Source of the DNA: CAYTGG01 sp964581415
GTDB taxonomy: Archaea; Nanobdellota; Nanobdellia; Pacearchaeales; GW2011-AR1
Length of the DNA: 29,370 nucleotides
Direction: 5' to 3'
Assembly (NCBI GenBank): GCA_964581415.1
Contig: CAZOOJ010000003.1
Coordinates: 1 to 29,370 of the forward strand
How positions within the stretch are numbered: position 1 is the first letter of the stretch; every line of letters starts with the position of its first letter. Under the pieces are notes generated by a model that was not told the origin of the DNA, made no database searches, and saw nothing but the letters and a program-made list of their open reading frames with translations. Positions 6,987-14,898 of this stretch are shown in pieces. A program made the position numbers and the translations under genes.

Positions 6987-7004
6987 AATAAAGAAATCTT
7001 TATT
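6987..7004. promoter_or_regulatory. Inverted repeat in divergent permease/tyrS promoter region
   Basis: AATAAAG and CTTTATT form 7-bp arms around AAAT, directly upstream of the permease start (6981) and about 25-42 bp upstream of tyrS (7029). The 47-bp gap carries AT-rich TATA-like boxes for both genes. The repeat could be an operator, but AT-rich hairpins of this size can occur by chance. Confidence 0.35.
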
Positions 7005-7028
7005 AATTAAAAATATTTATTCTCTATT

Positions 7029-8045
7029 ATGGATATTGAAGAAAAATTAAAAATCATTAAAAGAAATACTGAAGAGATTATTACAGAGAAGGAACTTAAA
7101 GAGCTTTTGAAAAAAAAGAAAAAACTCTCAGTTTATTTAGGATGGTCTATTACTGGAAAAACTCATATAGCTTATTATCCTCCTGTGCTGAAATTAGCTG
7201 ATTTTTTAAAAGCAGGATTTAAAGTCAAATTACTTTTAGCAGATATGCATGGAGCTCTGGATAATACTCCCTGGGAAGTTTTGGAAAAAAGATATCAATA
7301 TTATGCTAAAACAATTCCTTTAATGTTTGAATCTATTGGAGCAGATATAAAAAATTTTGAAATAGTCAGAGGAAGCGATTTTGAACTTAATAAAAATTAT
7401 GCTTTAGATATTTTAAAAATGTCTACAAAAGTTTCTATTAATGATTGTAAAAGAGCAGCAGCAGAAGTTGTTAAATTTGGCGATAATCCTAAATTAAGTG
7501 GTTTGATTTATCCTATTATGCAGGCATTAGATGAAATTTATTTAGAAGTAAATATGCAGTATGGAGGAATAGATCAAAGAAAAATACTTATGTTTGCTAG
7601 GGAAAATCTTCCAAAAATAGGTTATAAAAGACAAATAGAAATAATGACTCCTATGATTCCAGGATTAATTGGAAAGAAAATGTCTGCTAGTGATGAAAAA
7701 TCAAAAATTGATTTGTTGGATGACGAAAAAGCAGTTAATAATAAAATAAGAAATGCTTCTATGATTGCTGGAGACACTGATAATGGAATTATGGCTTTTC
7801 TAAGATATGTTATTATGGTTATTAAACAAGATAAAAAAGAAAAATTTATTGTAGAAAGAGACGAGAAACATGGAGGAACTTTGAAATATGAAAAATATGA
7901 AGATATTGAAAAAGATTTTATTGATAAAAAATTACATCCTCTTGATTTAAAAAATGCTGTTGCAAAAGAAATAAATGAACTTTTAAAATCCATTCAAAAA
8001 TCTAAAAAAGAATTAGAAAAATTATCTAAAGAAGGCTGGAAATAA
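7029..8045 (+). CDS. tyrS: Tyrosyl-tRNA synthetase
   Basis: Class Ic aminoacyl-tRNA synthetase that charges tRNA-Tyr in the cytoplasm. The 338-aa length fits the compact archaeal form. The HIGH-like motif is HIAY (46-49, after GWSITGKT), the KMSKS motif is KMSAS at 217-221, and YGGIDQRKI at about 178-186 is the Rossmann-fold signature of archaeal TyrRS that lines the tyrosine/ATP pocket. TrpRS is the main alternative, but YGGIDQRKI and the KMSAS context favour Tyr. The stop overlaps the ATG of the downstream small membrane protein by one base (TAATG), suggesting co-transcription. A TATTTATT stretch precedes a near-leaderless start. Confidence 0.94.
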   Translation: MDIEEKLKIIKRNTEEIITEKELKELLKKKKKLSVYLGWSITGKTHIAYYPPVLKLADFLKAGFKVKLLLADMHGALDNTPWEVLEKRYQYYAKTIPLMFESIGADIKNFEIVRGSDFELNKNYALDILKMSTKVSINDCKRAAAEVVKFGDNPKLSGLIYPIMQALDEIYLEVNMQYGGIDQRKILMFARENLPKIGYKRQIEIMTPMIPGLIGKKMSASDEKSKIDLLDDEKAVNNKIRNASMIAGDTDNGIMAFLRYVIMVIKQDKKEKFIVERDEKHGGTLKYEKYEDIEKDFIDKKLHPLDLKNAVAKEINELLKSIQKSKKELEKLSKEGWK

Positions 8046-8311
8046 TGGTTTTAAAGAGATATAAATCTAAAAAAGGCAGAAAAAAGAAATTTTCTAAACA
8101 ATTTAAGGAGCATTTAAGAATTGGATTAAGTGCTGCTACAGGTTTTGTTATAGCTTTTTTTTGGAGAGAGCCCTTGATAATTTTTGTTAATAATTCTGTG
8201 CTGAAATATCTCAATTCAAATTCTCTTTTCTTTGCAGGAATTTTAGGAGCATTTATTGTGACTATTTTAGGTGTTATTTTTATTTATATAATAACAAAAT
8301 TTTTGAAATGA
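8045..8311 (+). CDS. Small two-helix membrane protein, DUF5654-like
   Basis: This 88-aa protein has a basic N-terminus (KRYKSKKGRKKKFSKQFK) and two hydrophobic segments, about 27-48 (LSAATGFVIAFFWREPLIIF) and 63-87. The pattern 'GFVIAFFWREPL' followed by a second helix resembles small archaeal DUF5654 membrane proteins of unknown function; I assign this by pattern only. It is translationally coupled to tyrS (TAATG). Its stop codon abuts, with no spacer, the stop codon of the convergent GTPase gene, so no terminator lies between them. Confidence 0.7.
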   Translation: MVLKRYKSKKGRKKKFSKQFKEHLRIGLSAATGFVIAFFWREPLIIFVNNSVLKYLNSNSLFFAGILGAFIVTILGVIFIYIITKFLK

Positions 8312-9220
8312 TTATTTAGTTTTAAATTCAACAATATCCAAATCTTTTAGTATGTGTTTTAATCCTACTTTTTGTCCAGGAAATTTTGAACTTGGACCCC
8401 AGATTCTCGTTTGTTTTATTTTTTCAGAAAAATTTTTCAGAATTTTTTCTGCAACATCTCTTACTGTAGACTCTGGATTTAGAATAAGTGGTTTAGGAGA
8501 TTTTTCTTTATGAGGTTCTTTTGTATAAACTCTTATTTTATCAAAACTTTGAAAGATTTTATTTTTTAATTCTTCAATTCCTTCTTTTATTTTGGGAGAG
8601 ATTAAAACAAAATTATATTTTTTACTCTGAAGAGTTGCAGAAATTTTTCTTAAGGAATTCTCATTCAAATTCTTTTTATTATTAAAGACAATAATTCTTT
8701 TTCCTTTTGCTTTCTCTAAATTTTTTTCTATTTCTTTTATTGAATTTAGATTATCTACTAAAATCAAAATTGTGTCTGCAGTATTTATCAGGCTTTTATT
8801 ACAATATTCAGACTCTATTGCTGGAATTTCAATCAGTTGTATTTTTGTTTTTTCAAAGAATAATATTCCTATAATGGGTTTTTTAGTAGTAAATTCATAA
8901 TTGGCTATCTCTGGTTCTGCATTAGTAAGATTTTTTAAAAGTGATGATTTACCTGAATTTGTAAATCCAATTATTACTGCCTGCATTTCTTCTTTTTTTA
9001 TTCCTTTCTGAGTTGAACCTGCTTTTTTTGATTCTTTTTCATAAGAATACTTTAGTTTTTTAAGACGTGTTCTTAATTGACGAAGAAGAACTTCACTTCC
9101 TTTGTGCTTTGGAGCGAGCGCAATCATTTTTTTAAGACAAGAGATTTTTTGTTCTGTTGTCTCTGCTCTTTCATATTCTATCTGCGCTTTTTCAAAATGT
9201 GGTGATGCATTTATTGGCAT
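8312..9220 (-). CDS. DRG/Obg-like GTPase with TGS domain and degenerate G motifs
   Basis: A 302-aa protein built like archaeal DRG-type GTPases: an N-terminal helical region with an HKGSE..LR..L stretch (about 39-53), a G domain, and a C-terminal TGS domain (about 235-300, with RDVAEKILKNF and RIWGPSSKFPGQKVG). The P-loop is intact (GFTNSGKSS, 85-93) and the switch-I Thr is present (FTTKKP, T111/T112). G3 is degenerate: the expected D-x-P-G reads EIPAIE at 131-136. G4 NKxD reads NKKN at 181-184. The protein may bind nucleotide but could have weak or no GTPase activity or altered base specificity. DRG proteins act in translation. A TTTATAAT box lies about 27 nt upstream of the ATG, divergent from the glycosylase gene. 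Confidence 0.88.
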   Translation of the reverse strand: MPINASPHFEKAQIEYERAETTEQKISCLKKMIALAPKHKGSEVLLRQLRTRLKKLKYSYEKESKKAGSTQKGIKKEEMQAVIIGFTNSGKSSLLKNLTNAEPEIANYEFTTKKPIIGILFFEKTKIQLIEIPAIESEYCNKSLINTADTILILVDNLNSIKEIEKNLEKAKGKRIIVFNNKKNLNENSLRKISATLQSKKYNFVLISPKIKEGIEELKNKIFQSFDKIRVYTKEPHKEKSPKPLILNPESTVRDVAEKILKNFSEKIKQTRIWGPSSKFPGQKVGLKHILKDLDIVEFKTK

Positions 9221-9253
9221 ATTTTTTTAAATTTACCTGATATTATAAATTTA

Positions 9254-9793
9254 ATGAACTCTAAATTATCTCAGAATTTTTTTCAAAGAAAAGCAGATTT
9301 AGTTGCTAAAGATTTAATTGGAAAAATTTTAGTTCGTAAATTAGGAAATAAAGAATTAAAATCAAGAATTATTGAAACAGAAGCTTATTTTAATGAAAAA
9401 GACCCTGCTTCTAGAGCATGTAAACATGGAGACTTAAGAGAGACTATGAAAATGAAATCAGGAACTCTTTTGATTTATGGAGTTCATAATAATTGGTTGA
9501 TGAATTTTGTCACAGATAAAGAAGAAGAAGCTTCTGCTGTTTTAATAAGAGCTCTTGAACCTTTGAACTTCACTGCTAATTGTTCTGGTCCAGGTTTGCT
9601 GACAAAAGCTTTGAAAATTGATAAGAAATTGCATAAAAAAGATTTGATTAATAATAAAAAAATAGGTGTTGAGGAAGATATTAATAAAGATAATCTTGAA
9701 ATTGTTAGTTCATTTAGAATAGGAATTAAAAAGGATTTGCCTGAACCTTTTAGATTTTATCTTAAAGATAGTAAATTTGTCAGCAAAAAATGA
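9254..9793 (+). CDS. DNA-3-methyladenine glycosylase (AAG/Mpg family)
   Basis: Base-excision repair enzyme that removes alkylated purines. The 179-aa length matches bacterial/archaeal Mpg proteins. Signatures: FFQRKADLVAKDLIGK at the N-terminus, IIETEAY with the catalytic Glu (E43, second Glu), IYGVHNNWLMN corresponding to the active-site Tyr/His strand, NCSGPGLLTKALKI, and a C-terminal RFYLKDSKFVSKK like the family's final segment. The His-containing loop after ETEAY reads DPASRACKHGDLRE, so family-typical residues there are changed. The gene overlaps the next one by 4 bp (ATGA), forming an operon. A TTTTTTTAAA box lies about 26 nt upstream. Confidence 0.9.
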   Translation: MNSKLSQNFFQRKADLVAKDLIGKILVRKLGNKELKSRIIETEAYFNEKDPASRACKHGDLRETMKMKSGTLLIYGVHNNWLMNFVTDKEEEASAVLIRALEPLNFTANCSGPGLLTKALKIDKKLHKKDLINNKKIGVEEDINKDNLEIVSSFRIGIKKDLPEPFRFYLKDSKFVSKK

Positions 9794-10572
9794 ATCAATC
9801 AGAATTAATAAAAAAAATTATTCAGAAAAAAGAATTTTCACAATTATCCCAAAAAGATGTGGAGATGGCTTTTAAAAAATTTGATAAGAATATTTATGCT
9901 GATGAGGAAAAAATTAAAAAAACAAGAGATTTGTTGAGAAAAGTTTTTTCTGGATTTAGTAGCAAGAAAATTTTATCTCTGAAAATTTTAGAAAAAAAGA
10001 GCATAGAGGAAATTTTAAAAAAACATCTTTCAACAGGAGAAAGAATCGGATATTATGAAAAACTTTATAATAAAATTTTAAAAAAATTACCAAAAAAATT
10101 AAGGATTATTGATTTAGGTGCAGGTATAAATGGATTTAGTTACAAATATTTTAAAAAAGCTGGTTATGAAGTAAATTATATTGCTATTGAGAGTATGGGA
10201 CAGTTTACAAGCTTGATGAATTCTTATTTTAAAAAAGAAAAAATAAATGGAAAAGCCTATTCTGTTAGTTTATTTGAATTAGATAAACTAAAAAAACTTA
10301 TAAAGAAACAGAAAAAACCTAGAATTGTTTTTTTATTTAAGACAGTAGATTCTTTGGAAATGTTAAAAAAAGATTATTCTAAAAAATTGATTTCAGAAAT
10401 TTCAAATTTAACAGATAGGATGATAATAAGTTTTTCTACAGAAAGTATGATTAAAAGAAAAAAATTCAGAGTTAATAGAAAATGGATTTTCGATTTTTTA
10501 AAAGAAAACTTTAAAATTTTAGATGATTTTGAAATTCGGGGAGAAAGATATTTTGTTATTGAAAAAAAATAA
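9790..10572 (+). CDS. Methyltransferase resembling FmrO/Arm-type 16S rRNA methyltransferases
   Basis: A 260-aa SAM-dependent methyltransferase. It has the features of the aminoglycoside-resistance (FmrO/RmtB/Arm) family: an N-terminal helical extension, KKHLSTGERIGYYEKLYNKI at 78-96, which parallels the H-x-S-T-x-E-R element, SAM motif I DLGAGING at 108-115, FLFKTVDSLEML at 181-192 matching the K-T-x-x-x-L-E segment, IISFSTESM at 212-220, and a C-terminal FKILDDFEIRGERYFVIEKK. In that family the target is G1405 of 16S rRNA. Whether this archaeal protein modifies rRNA is inference. It is translationally coupled to the alkyladenine glycosylase gene. Confidence 0.75.
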   Translation: MNQSELIKKIIQKKEFSQLSQKDVEMAFKKFDKNIYADEEKIKKTRDLLRKVFSGFSSKKILSLKILEKKSIEEILKKHLSTGERIGYYEKLYNKILKKLPKKLRIIDLGAGINGFSYKYFKKAGYEVNYIAIESMGQFTSLMNSYFKKEKINGKAYSVSLFELDKLKKLIKKQKKPRIVFLFKTVDSLEMLKKDYSKKLISEISNLTDRMIISFSTESMIKRKKFRVNRKWIFDFLKENFKILDDFEIRGERYFVIEKK

Positions 10573-10599
10573 AAATTGTTTTAGTCTTTTTTGGAAAAA

Positions 10600-10608
10600 T
10601 TTATAAGA
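10600..10608 (+). promoter_or_regulatory. TATA box for the tail-anchored small protein gene
   Basis: TTTATAAGA, preceded by a GGAAAAA purine run compatible with a BRE, lies about 40 nt upstream of ATG 10648, leaving room for a short leader that carries the SD GGAGGT at 10636-10641. Confidence 0.65.
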
Positions 10609-10647
10609 ATACATGTTCTAAATAAATTAATTAAAGGAGGTTTTGAA

Positions 10648-10815
10648 ATGGTTCAAGAAGAACAATCACAAACAACATCAACAGAAACAAAAACAACAGA
10701 AGAAGCATCTTCAAATGTTATGCCAAAAAAGAGATTTTATATGAAATGGTGGTTTTGGGTAATTATAATTCTAGTTGTTTTAGGAATAGCTGCTTATTTT
10801 TTAGATTTATTTTAG
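10648..10815 (+). CDS. Small tail-anchored membrane protein (55 aa)
   Basis: The start ATG at 10648 is chosen because a perfect SD (AAAGGAGGT) ends 6 nt upstream; the in-frame upstream extension to 10591 would overlap the TATA box. The protein has a Ser/Thr/Glu/Gln-rich hydrophilic N-terminus (residues 1-25), a basic patch PKKRFYMKW and one C-terminal hydrophobic helix (about 33-52, FWVIIILVVLGIAAYFLDLF). It resembles a tail-anchored protein, possibly a Sec/translocon accessory, but no family is recognised. A strong SD is unusual among host genes here, which suggests high expression. Confidence 0.7.
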   Translation: MVQEEQSQTTSTETKTTEEASSNVMPKKRFYMKWWFWVIIILVVLGIAAYFLDLF

Positions 10816-10852
10816 GGATTATCTTTATATAGTTTATTTTTTATTCTGATTT

Positions 10853-12055
10853 ATGAAACAGAAGTTTTATAAGAAAATTATTAATGGAATGACTATTCTT
10901 TTTGAGAAAAGAAACGTTCCTGTAGTCAGCGTCGCGTTTGCAGCAAGACAAGGAGGAATAAATGAGAATGTTTATGAAAAAGGAATTTCTCATTTTATTG
11001 AACACATGCTTTATAAAGGAACTGAAAAAAGAAATTCCAGAGAAATTGCAAAAGAAATTGAAAAAAAAGGAGGAGAACTAAATGGCTTTACTGATGAGAT
11101 TCTAACAGCTTATTGGTGTAAAATACCCTCTAAACACCTTAATATTGCTTTAGAAATTTTAAGCGATATGGTAAAAAATCCCTTATTTGATAAAAAAGAA
11201 TTAGAAAAGGAAAGAAAAGTTATTTTTGAAGAAATTAAAATGAATTTGGATAATCCTATTCATTATTCTTTTGAGAGGACTAAAAAACTTCTCTATACTG
11301 AAACTGCTGGAATGCCTCTTGCTGGAACATATGAAACAATGAATACTCTTAACAGAGAAAAACTTCTTAAAAAATTTAAAGAGGTTTATCAGCCAAATAA
11401 TATGATTTTGTGTATTGTAGGAGATGCGGATTTTGAGGAAATTTGTAATTTTATTAAAAAAAATTTTGAAAATAAGAAGGGGAAAATTTTGAAACAGAAT
11501 TTTAATTTGAGAAACGATTCAAAAATTGAAGAAAAACCAGGAATAAATCAATCTAATCTTGTTTTTGCATATCATATACCTACTACAAAAGATAATAAAA
11601 ATTATGCTGCGAGAGTCCTTAACGAAATTATGACTGGAGGAATGTCTTCAAGATTATTTAGTGAGATAAGAGAAAAAAGAAATTTAGCTTATGCTGTAAA
11701 AGGAGCATCAGAAATAACAAAAGATTATGCTTATACTTTAATATATGTCGGAACTATGAAAGAAAGTATCGAAGATGTAAAAAAGATAATTCTAAGAGAA
11801 TTTAAGGATGTCTCTGAAAAATTAAAACAAAAAGAATTAGAAGAAATTAAGGAACAATTAATTGGTAATTATTATATTTCTATGGAAGATTCTCAGACTC
11901 AATTATTAAATCTCCTTTATTATGAAACAAGTTCAAAAGCAGAGGATTTTTATGATTTTGAAAAAAACATAAGAAACGTTAAATTAGAAGATGTTAAACA
12001 ATTAGCTAAAAAAGCAACAGAAAAAAATAGTTTTTTTGTTTTGATACCTAAATAA
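10853..12055 (+). CDS. M16-family zinc metalloprotease (MPP/PqqL-like)
   Basis: A 400-aa peptidase of the insulinase/pitrilysin superfamily. The inverted zinc motif H-x-x-E-H is HFIEH at 47-51 and the third ligand Glu lies about 76 residues on (E127 in KVIFEEIKMN), matching M16. SRLFSEIREKRNLAYAV in the second half is the conserved C-terminal-domain element containing the R/Y pair. Length fits the single-chain M16B class of bacteria and archaea, which form dimers. No signal peptide is seen, so it is cytoplasmic or peripheral. A CTTTATATAG box about 26 nt upstream of the ATG indicates a leaderless message. Confidence 0.92.
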   Translation: MKQKFYKKIINGMTILFEKRNVPVVSVAFAARQGGINENVYEKGISHFIEHMLYKGTEKRNSREIAKEIEKKGGELNGFTDEILTAYWCKIPSKHLNIALEILSDMVKNPLFDKKELEKERKVIFEEIKMNLDNPIHYSFERTKKLLYTETAGMPLAGTYETMNTLNREKLLKKFKEVYQPNNMILCIVGDADFEEICNFIKKNFENKKGKILKQNFNLRNDSKIEEKPGINQSNLVFAYHIPTTKDNKNYAARVLNEIMTGGMSSRLFSEIREKRNLAYAVKGASEITKDYAYTLIYVGTMKESIEDVKKIILREFKDVSEKLKQKELEEIKEQLIGNYYISMEDSQTQLLNLLYYETSSKAEDFYDFEKNIRNVKLEDVKQLAKKATEKNSFFVLIPK

Positions 12056-12311
12056 TAAAAGATTTTTTAAATAGGGCTTTTTGAAATTTCTTTAAAAGAA
12101 AGCATCTTATTTTATTTCTAAGTTATTAATTAATACTGAGCTTATAAATAGAAATCAAGTTATTTTTTAATAGATTGTTTCTAATAACTTATTTTTAAGA
12201 AATTAAATTCTATGAAAATCATTATTAATAGGTAGAATTTTATGAGGAAAATAGAGTTTTTCCAAAGTCTGAACAAGATAATCTTTTAAACTTCTTTTTA
12301 ATCTTATCTTC
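12056..12311. other. Intergenic region, no gene seen (256 bp)
   Basis: No open frame of note lies here. AAGTTATT and AATAACTT (8-bp arms) form an inverted repeat around about 12163-12195, and GGAAAA/TTTTCC forms a small hairpin at about 12243-12262. The motif TAGGGCTT near 12074 recurs at about 14715 in another spacer. The promoter of the agmatinase-like gene is at the right end (TTTTAAACTTC, about 25 nt upstream of the ATG). A small RNA cannot be excluded. Confidence 0.4.
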
Positions 12312-13127
12312 ATGGCATTTATTGTAAAGATTCCAGGAATTAATGGATTAGGAAAAACAAAAGGCTGTGAAAAAACACCAAATGAAATTTTAGAATTCCT
12401 TAATGAAATCTATTCTAATGAACAAGGAAAATCTATAGATCCTAAACTTTTGGATTTAGAGGAGATTCATTTAAATAATAGCAATATAGAAGAAAGCAAT
12501 GAATTGATTTATAAAAATTCTTCTAAAATCTTTGAAAATAAATTTAAAACAATCTTTTTAGGAGGAGATCATTCTATTAGTTATTCCATAGGAAAAGCTT
12601 TTCTTGAAAATACTAAAAAATTAGATAAAGAACCCTGCTTAATTATTTTTGATGCGCATGCTGATTGCATGGAGCCTGTAGATAAAAACTGTCCAACACA
12701 TGAAGAATGGTTAAGAGCTTTAATTGAATTAGGCTTTCCAACAGAAAATATTTTATTAGTAGGAGTAAGAAATTTTTGGAAAGATGAGATAGATTTTTTA
12801 AAAAAGCATAATATTAGAAATATTCATATGAATTTCCTTCTAGAAAATTTACAGGATGTTTGTGATACTATAATGGAATTTTCTAATGGAAGAGAACTTT
12901 ATGTTTCTATTGATATAGATGTTATTGATCCTGCTTTTGCTCCTGCTACAGGATATAAAGAACCTGGAGGTTTAAGTTCAAGAGAATTTATTTATCTGAT
13001 TTCAAGAATTAACAAAATAAGAAATTTAAGAGTTGTGGATATTGTTGAGATTAATTTCGATAAAGATAAAAAATTTGATAATTCTACAGTTAAGTTAGGC
13101 GCAAAAATTTTGAGCGAGTTAATATAG
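12312..13127 (+). CDS. Ureohydrolase (agmatinase/arginase family)
   Basis: A 271-aa manganese enzyme of the arginase/agmatinase fold, cleaving a guanidino substrate to release urea. All metal ligands are visible: GGDHS with H87, DAHAD with D114, H116 and D118, and SIDIDVIDP with D201 and D203, followed by PATGYKEPGGLSSREF, the substrate-loop region. Agmatinase, giving putrescine for polyamine synthesis, is the most common archaeal assignment, but arginase or formimidoylglutamase activity cannot be excluded from sequence alone. It starts a rightward run with the GH3 and ThpR genes (13-bp gaps). Leaderless-type promoter. Confidence 0.88.
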   Translation: MAFIVKIPGINGLGKTKGCEKTPNEILEFLNEIYSNEQGKSIDPKLLDLEEIHLNNSNIEESNELIYKNSSKIFENKFKTIFLGGDHSISYSIGKAFLENTKKLDKEPCLIIFDAHADCMEPVDKNCPTHEEWLRALIELGFPTENILLVGVRNFWKDEIDFLKKHNIRNIHMNFLLENLQDVCDTIMEFSNGRELYVSIDIDVIDPAFAPATGYKEPGGLSSREFIYLISRINKIRNLRVVDIVEINFDKDKKFDNSTVKLGAKILSELI

Positions 13128-13140
13128 ATTTAAAATCAAA

Positions 13141-14085
13141 ATGAAAAAAGAGATTTATTTTAGAAATTTGAATTTAAAACAGAAAATTGCCCAAATGATT
13201 ATTATAAGAGCAGAAATTCCCAAAACTTTTAAATTGATAGAAGAAGGAATTGGAGGAATCTTTTTAGATAGGCAAAAATCTGAAAACAATTATAAAAAAA
13301 TTATTAAAAAGTTTGAAAAAGATGCTAAAATTAAACTTTTTGTTTCTACTGATATGGAAGGAGCATGGAATCCTTTTAAATTCTTTAAAAAATTTCCAAA
13401 ATTTTCTGAAATAAAAGATGAGAAACAAGCATATCAGATAGGTTTTGAACAAGGCAGAATTTTAAAGAAAATTGGATTTAATCTGAATTTTTCTCCTGTT
13501 GCAGAATATACTGATGAAGTTTATGGAGGAAGAGTTTTTACTGGAACTAAAGAAGAAATTCAGAAAAAATTGGATTATTATATTAAAGGATTGCAAAAAA
13601 ATGTTTTTGCAGTATGCAAACATTATCCTGGAAAAGATATGTTTAGTAATCTACATTTAAATAAAGCTAAAAAGAACATTTCGAAGAAAGATTTGGATTT
13701 ATTTAGAATTTGTTTTAAAAATAGAATTAAAGGAATTATGATAAGTCATCTGATTGTAAGAGAAAAACTCAATTCGAAAAACAAACCTTCCAGTGTTTCA
13801 AAAGAAGTTATTGATAGCCTAAAAAACTTTAAAGGTTTAATTATCAGCGATGAAATAAATATGAGAGGATTAAATTTATTTTATTTATTTAACAAAAGAA
13901 AAAAATATAGAGATTTAATTAATTCAGGAGAGAATATCATCTTAGATTTTAAATTAACTTATAAAACATTTCATAAATTATATAAGAAATTAGAAAAAGA
14001 CATTCAAATCAAAAAAATTGATATTAAAAAAATTGATGAGAGTGTAAAAAAAATTTTGAAAACTAAAGGATATAAAATAAAATAA
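13141..14085 (+). CDS. Glycoside hydrolase family 3 (NagZ-like beta-N-acetylhexosaminidase)
   Basis: A 314-aa single-domain GH3 protein, about the length of bacterial NagZ. Landmarks: KQKIAQMIII at the N-terminus, VSTDMEG at 69-74, FSPVAEY at 118-123, CKHYPGKD at 159-166 (the KHFPGHGD site, with the second His replaced by Lys), MISHLIV at 200-206 and LIISDEINMRGL at 233-244, where D237 is the expected nucleophile. The dyad His of NagZ may be represented by H172 (NLHL). Bacterial NagZ recycles peptidoglycan, which archaea lack, so the substrate is probably another N-acetylhexosamine glycan. No signal peptide, so cytoplasmic. Confidence 0.85.
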   Translation: MKKEIYFRNLNLKQKIAQMIIIRAEIPKTFKLIEEGIGGIFLDRQKSENNYKKIIKKFEKDAKIKLFVSTDMEGAWNPFKFFKKFPKFSEIKDEKQAYQIGFEQGRILKKIGFNLNFSPVAEYTDEVYGGRVFTGTKEEIQKKLDYYIKGLQKNVFAVCKHYPGKDMFSNLHLNKAKKNISKKDLDLFRICFKNRIKGIMISHLIVREKLNSKNKPSSVSKEVIDSLKNFKGLIISDEINMRGLNLFYLFNKRKKYRDLINSGENIILDFKLTYKTFHKLYKKLEKDIQIKKIDIKKIDESVKKILKTKGYKIK

Positions 14086-14098
14086 AAATATACAGAAT

Positions 14099-14617
14099 AT
14101 GAGAATTTTCATTTCAATAGACCTTCCTAAAGAAATTCAGAAAAAAATAATAAAAATTCAGAATAGTTTGCCTGACTTCTTTGGTAAAAAAACAGAGCCA
14201 GAAAATTTACATTTAACTTTAAAATTTCTTGGAGAAATTAATGAAGAAAAATTAGAAAAAGTCAAACAAAAATTAAAAGAAATCAAATTTAATAAATTTC
14301 AAGCAGAAATCGATAATATTGGAATTTTTTCTGAGAGTTTTGTTCGTATTGTTTGGTTGCATTTATCTAAATGTGAGAAATTACAAAAAGAAATTGATGA
14401 AAAATTAAAAAATATCTTTGAACCAGAGAAAAGATTCATGAGTCATTTAACTATTGCAAGAATAAAAAAATGTGATAGAAAAAAGTTTTTAGAGAAATTA
14501 AAAAAGATTAAAATTTCAAAAACAAAATTTGATATTGGAAATTTTAAATTAAAAAAATCAATTTTAACAGAGAAAGGTCCAATTTATGAAAATCTTGGAG
14601 AGTATGATTTGGAGTAA
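14099..14617 (+). CDS. thpR: RNA 2',3'-cyclic 3'-phosphodiesterase (LigT/2H family)
   Basis: A 172-aa 2H-phosphoesterase. The two catalytic motifs are HLTL at 38-41 (preceded by EPEN and followed by KFLGEI) and HLTI at 116-119 in the RFMSHLTIARIKK context. The start MRIFISIDLP is the typical first strand. The family hydrolyses RNA 2',3'-cyclic phosphates and was first described as a 2'-5' RNA ligase acting on tRNA halves. It follows the GH3 gene by 13 bp and ends the rightward run. Confidence 0.92.
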   Translation: MRIFISIDLPKEIQKKIIKIQNSLPDFFGKKTEPENLHLTLKFLGEINEEKLEKVKQKLKEIKFNKFQAEIDNIGIFSESFVRIVWLHLSKCEKLQKEIDEKLKNIFEPEKRFMSHLTIARIKKCDRKKFLEKLKKIKISKTKFDIGNFKLKKSILTEKGPIYENLGEYDLE

Positions 14618-14657
14618 ATAGTATAATTTCTTCAAAATTAAGTGTTTTGTCATAAAT

Positions 14658-14676
14658 TAGATAATCGATATATCTA
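14658..14676. repeat. Near-perfect palindrome in spacer
   Basis: TAGATA and TATCTA arms flank ATCGATA, whose ATCGAT core is itself palindromic. It lies 41 bp after thpR in a 281-bp spacer (14618-14898) without a recognised gene. A related string, TATCTAGTTAA, recurs in the terminator-like hairpin near 20255. It may be a terminator stem or an operator. Confidence 0.5.
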
Positions 14677-14738
14677 GTTAATTATGAAAATTTAATTTTA
14701 ATGTAACTTTTAATTAGGGCTTATTAAAATCTCTCTTG

Positions 14739-14759
14739 TTAATAAATTCAATTTATTAA
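14739..14759. repeat. Perfect 21-bp palindrome (10-bp arms, 1-bp centre)
   Basis: TTAATAAATT and AATTTATTAA flank a single C. The symmetry is exact over 10 bp per arm. The centre is too tight for an RNA hairpin loop, so a protein-binding operator is more likely than a terminator. It lies 140 bp upstream of the hypothetical gene at 14899. Confidence 0.55.
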
Positions 14760-14898
14760 TAAATTCTGATTAAACTAGATGTTTAGAGAAAAACAATTAC
14801 CCTATATAGCAGTTTTGACATATTTATATAATTTCTGTTTAAAATATATTTCAGAATTTATATTTCTTTAAAAAGAAAAATAAATATTAACTATTTTA

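Noticed and set aside
7622..7993. Leftward 123-aa frame inside tyrS.
   Set aside because: Antisense shadow of a well-supported gene, with Ser/Phe/Ile-rich composition.
12056..12311. Possible small RNA or tRNA in the 256-bp spacer after the M16 gene.
   Set aside because: No GC-rich cloverleaf or clear boxes; only short AT-rich inverted repeats.
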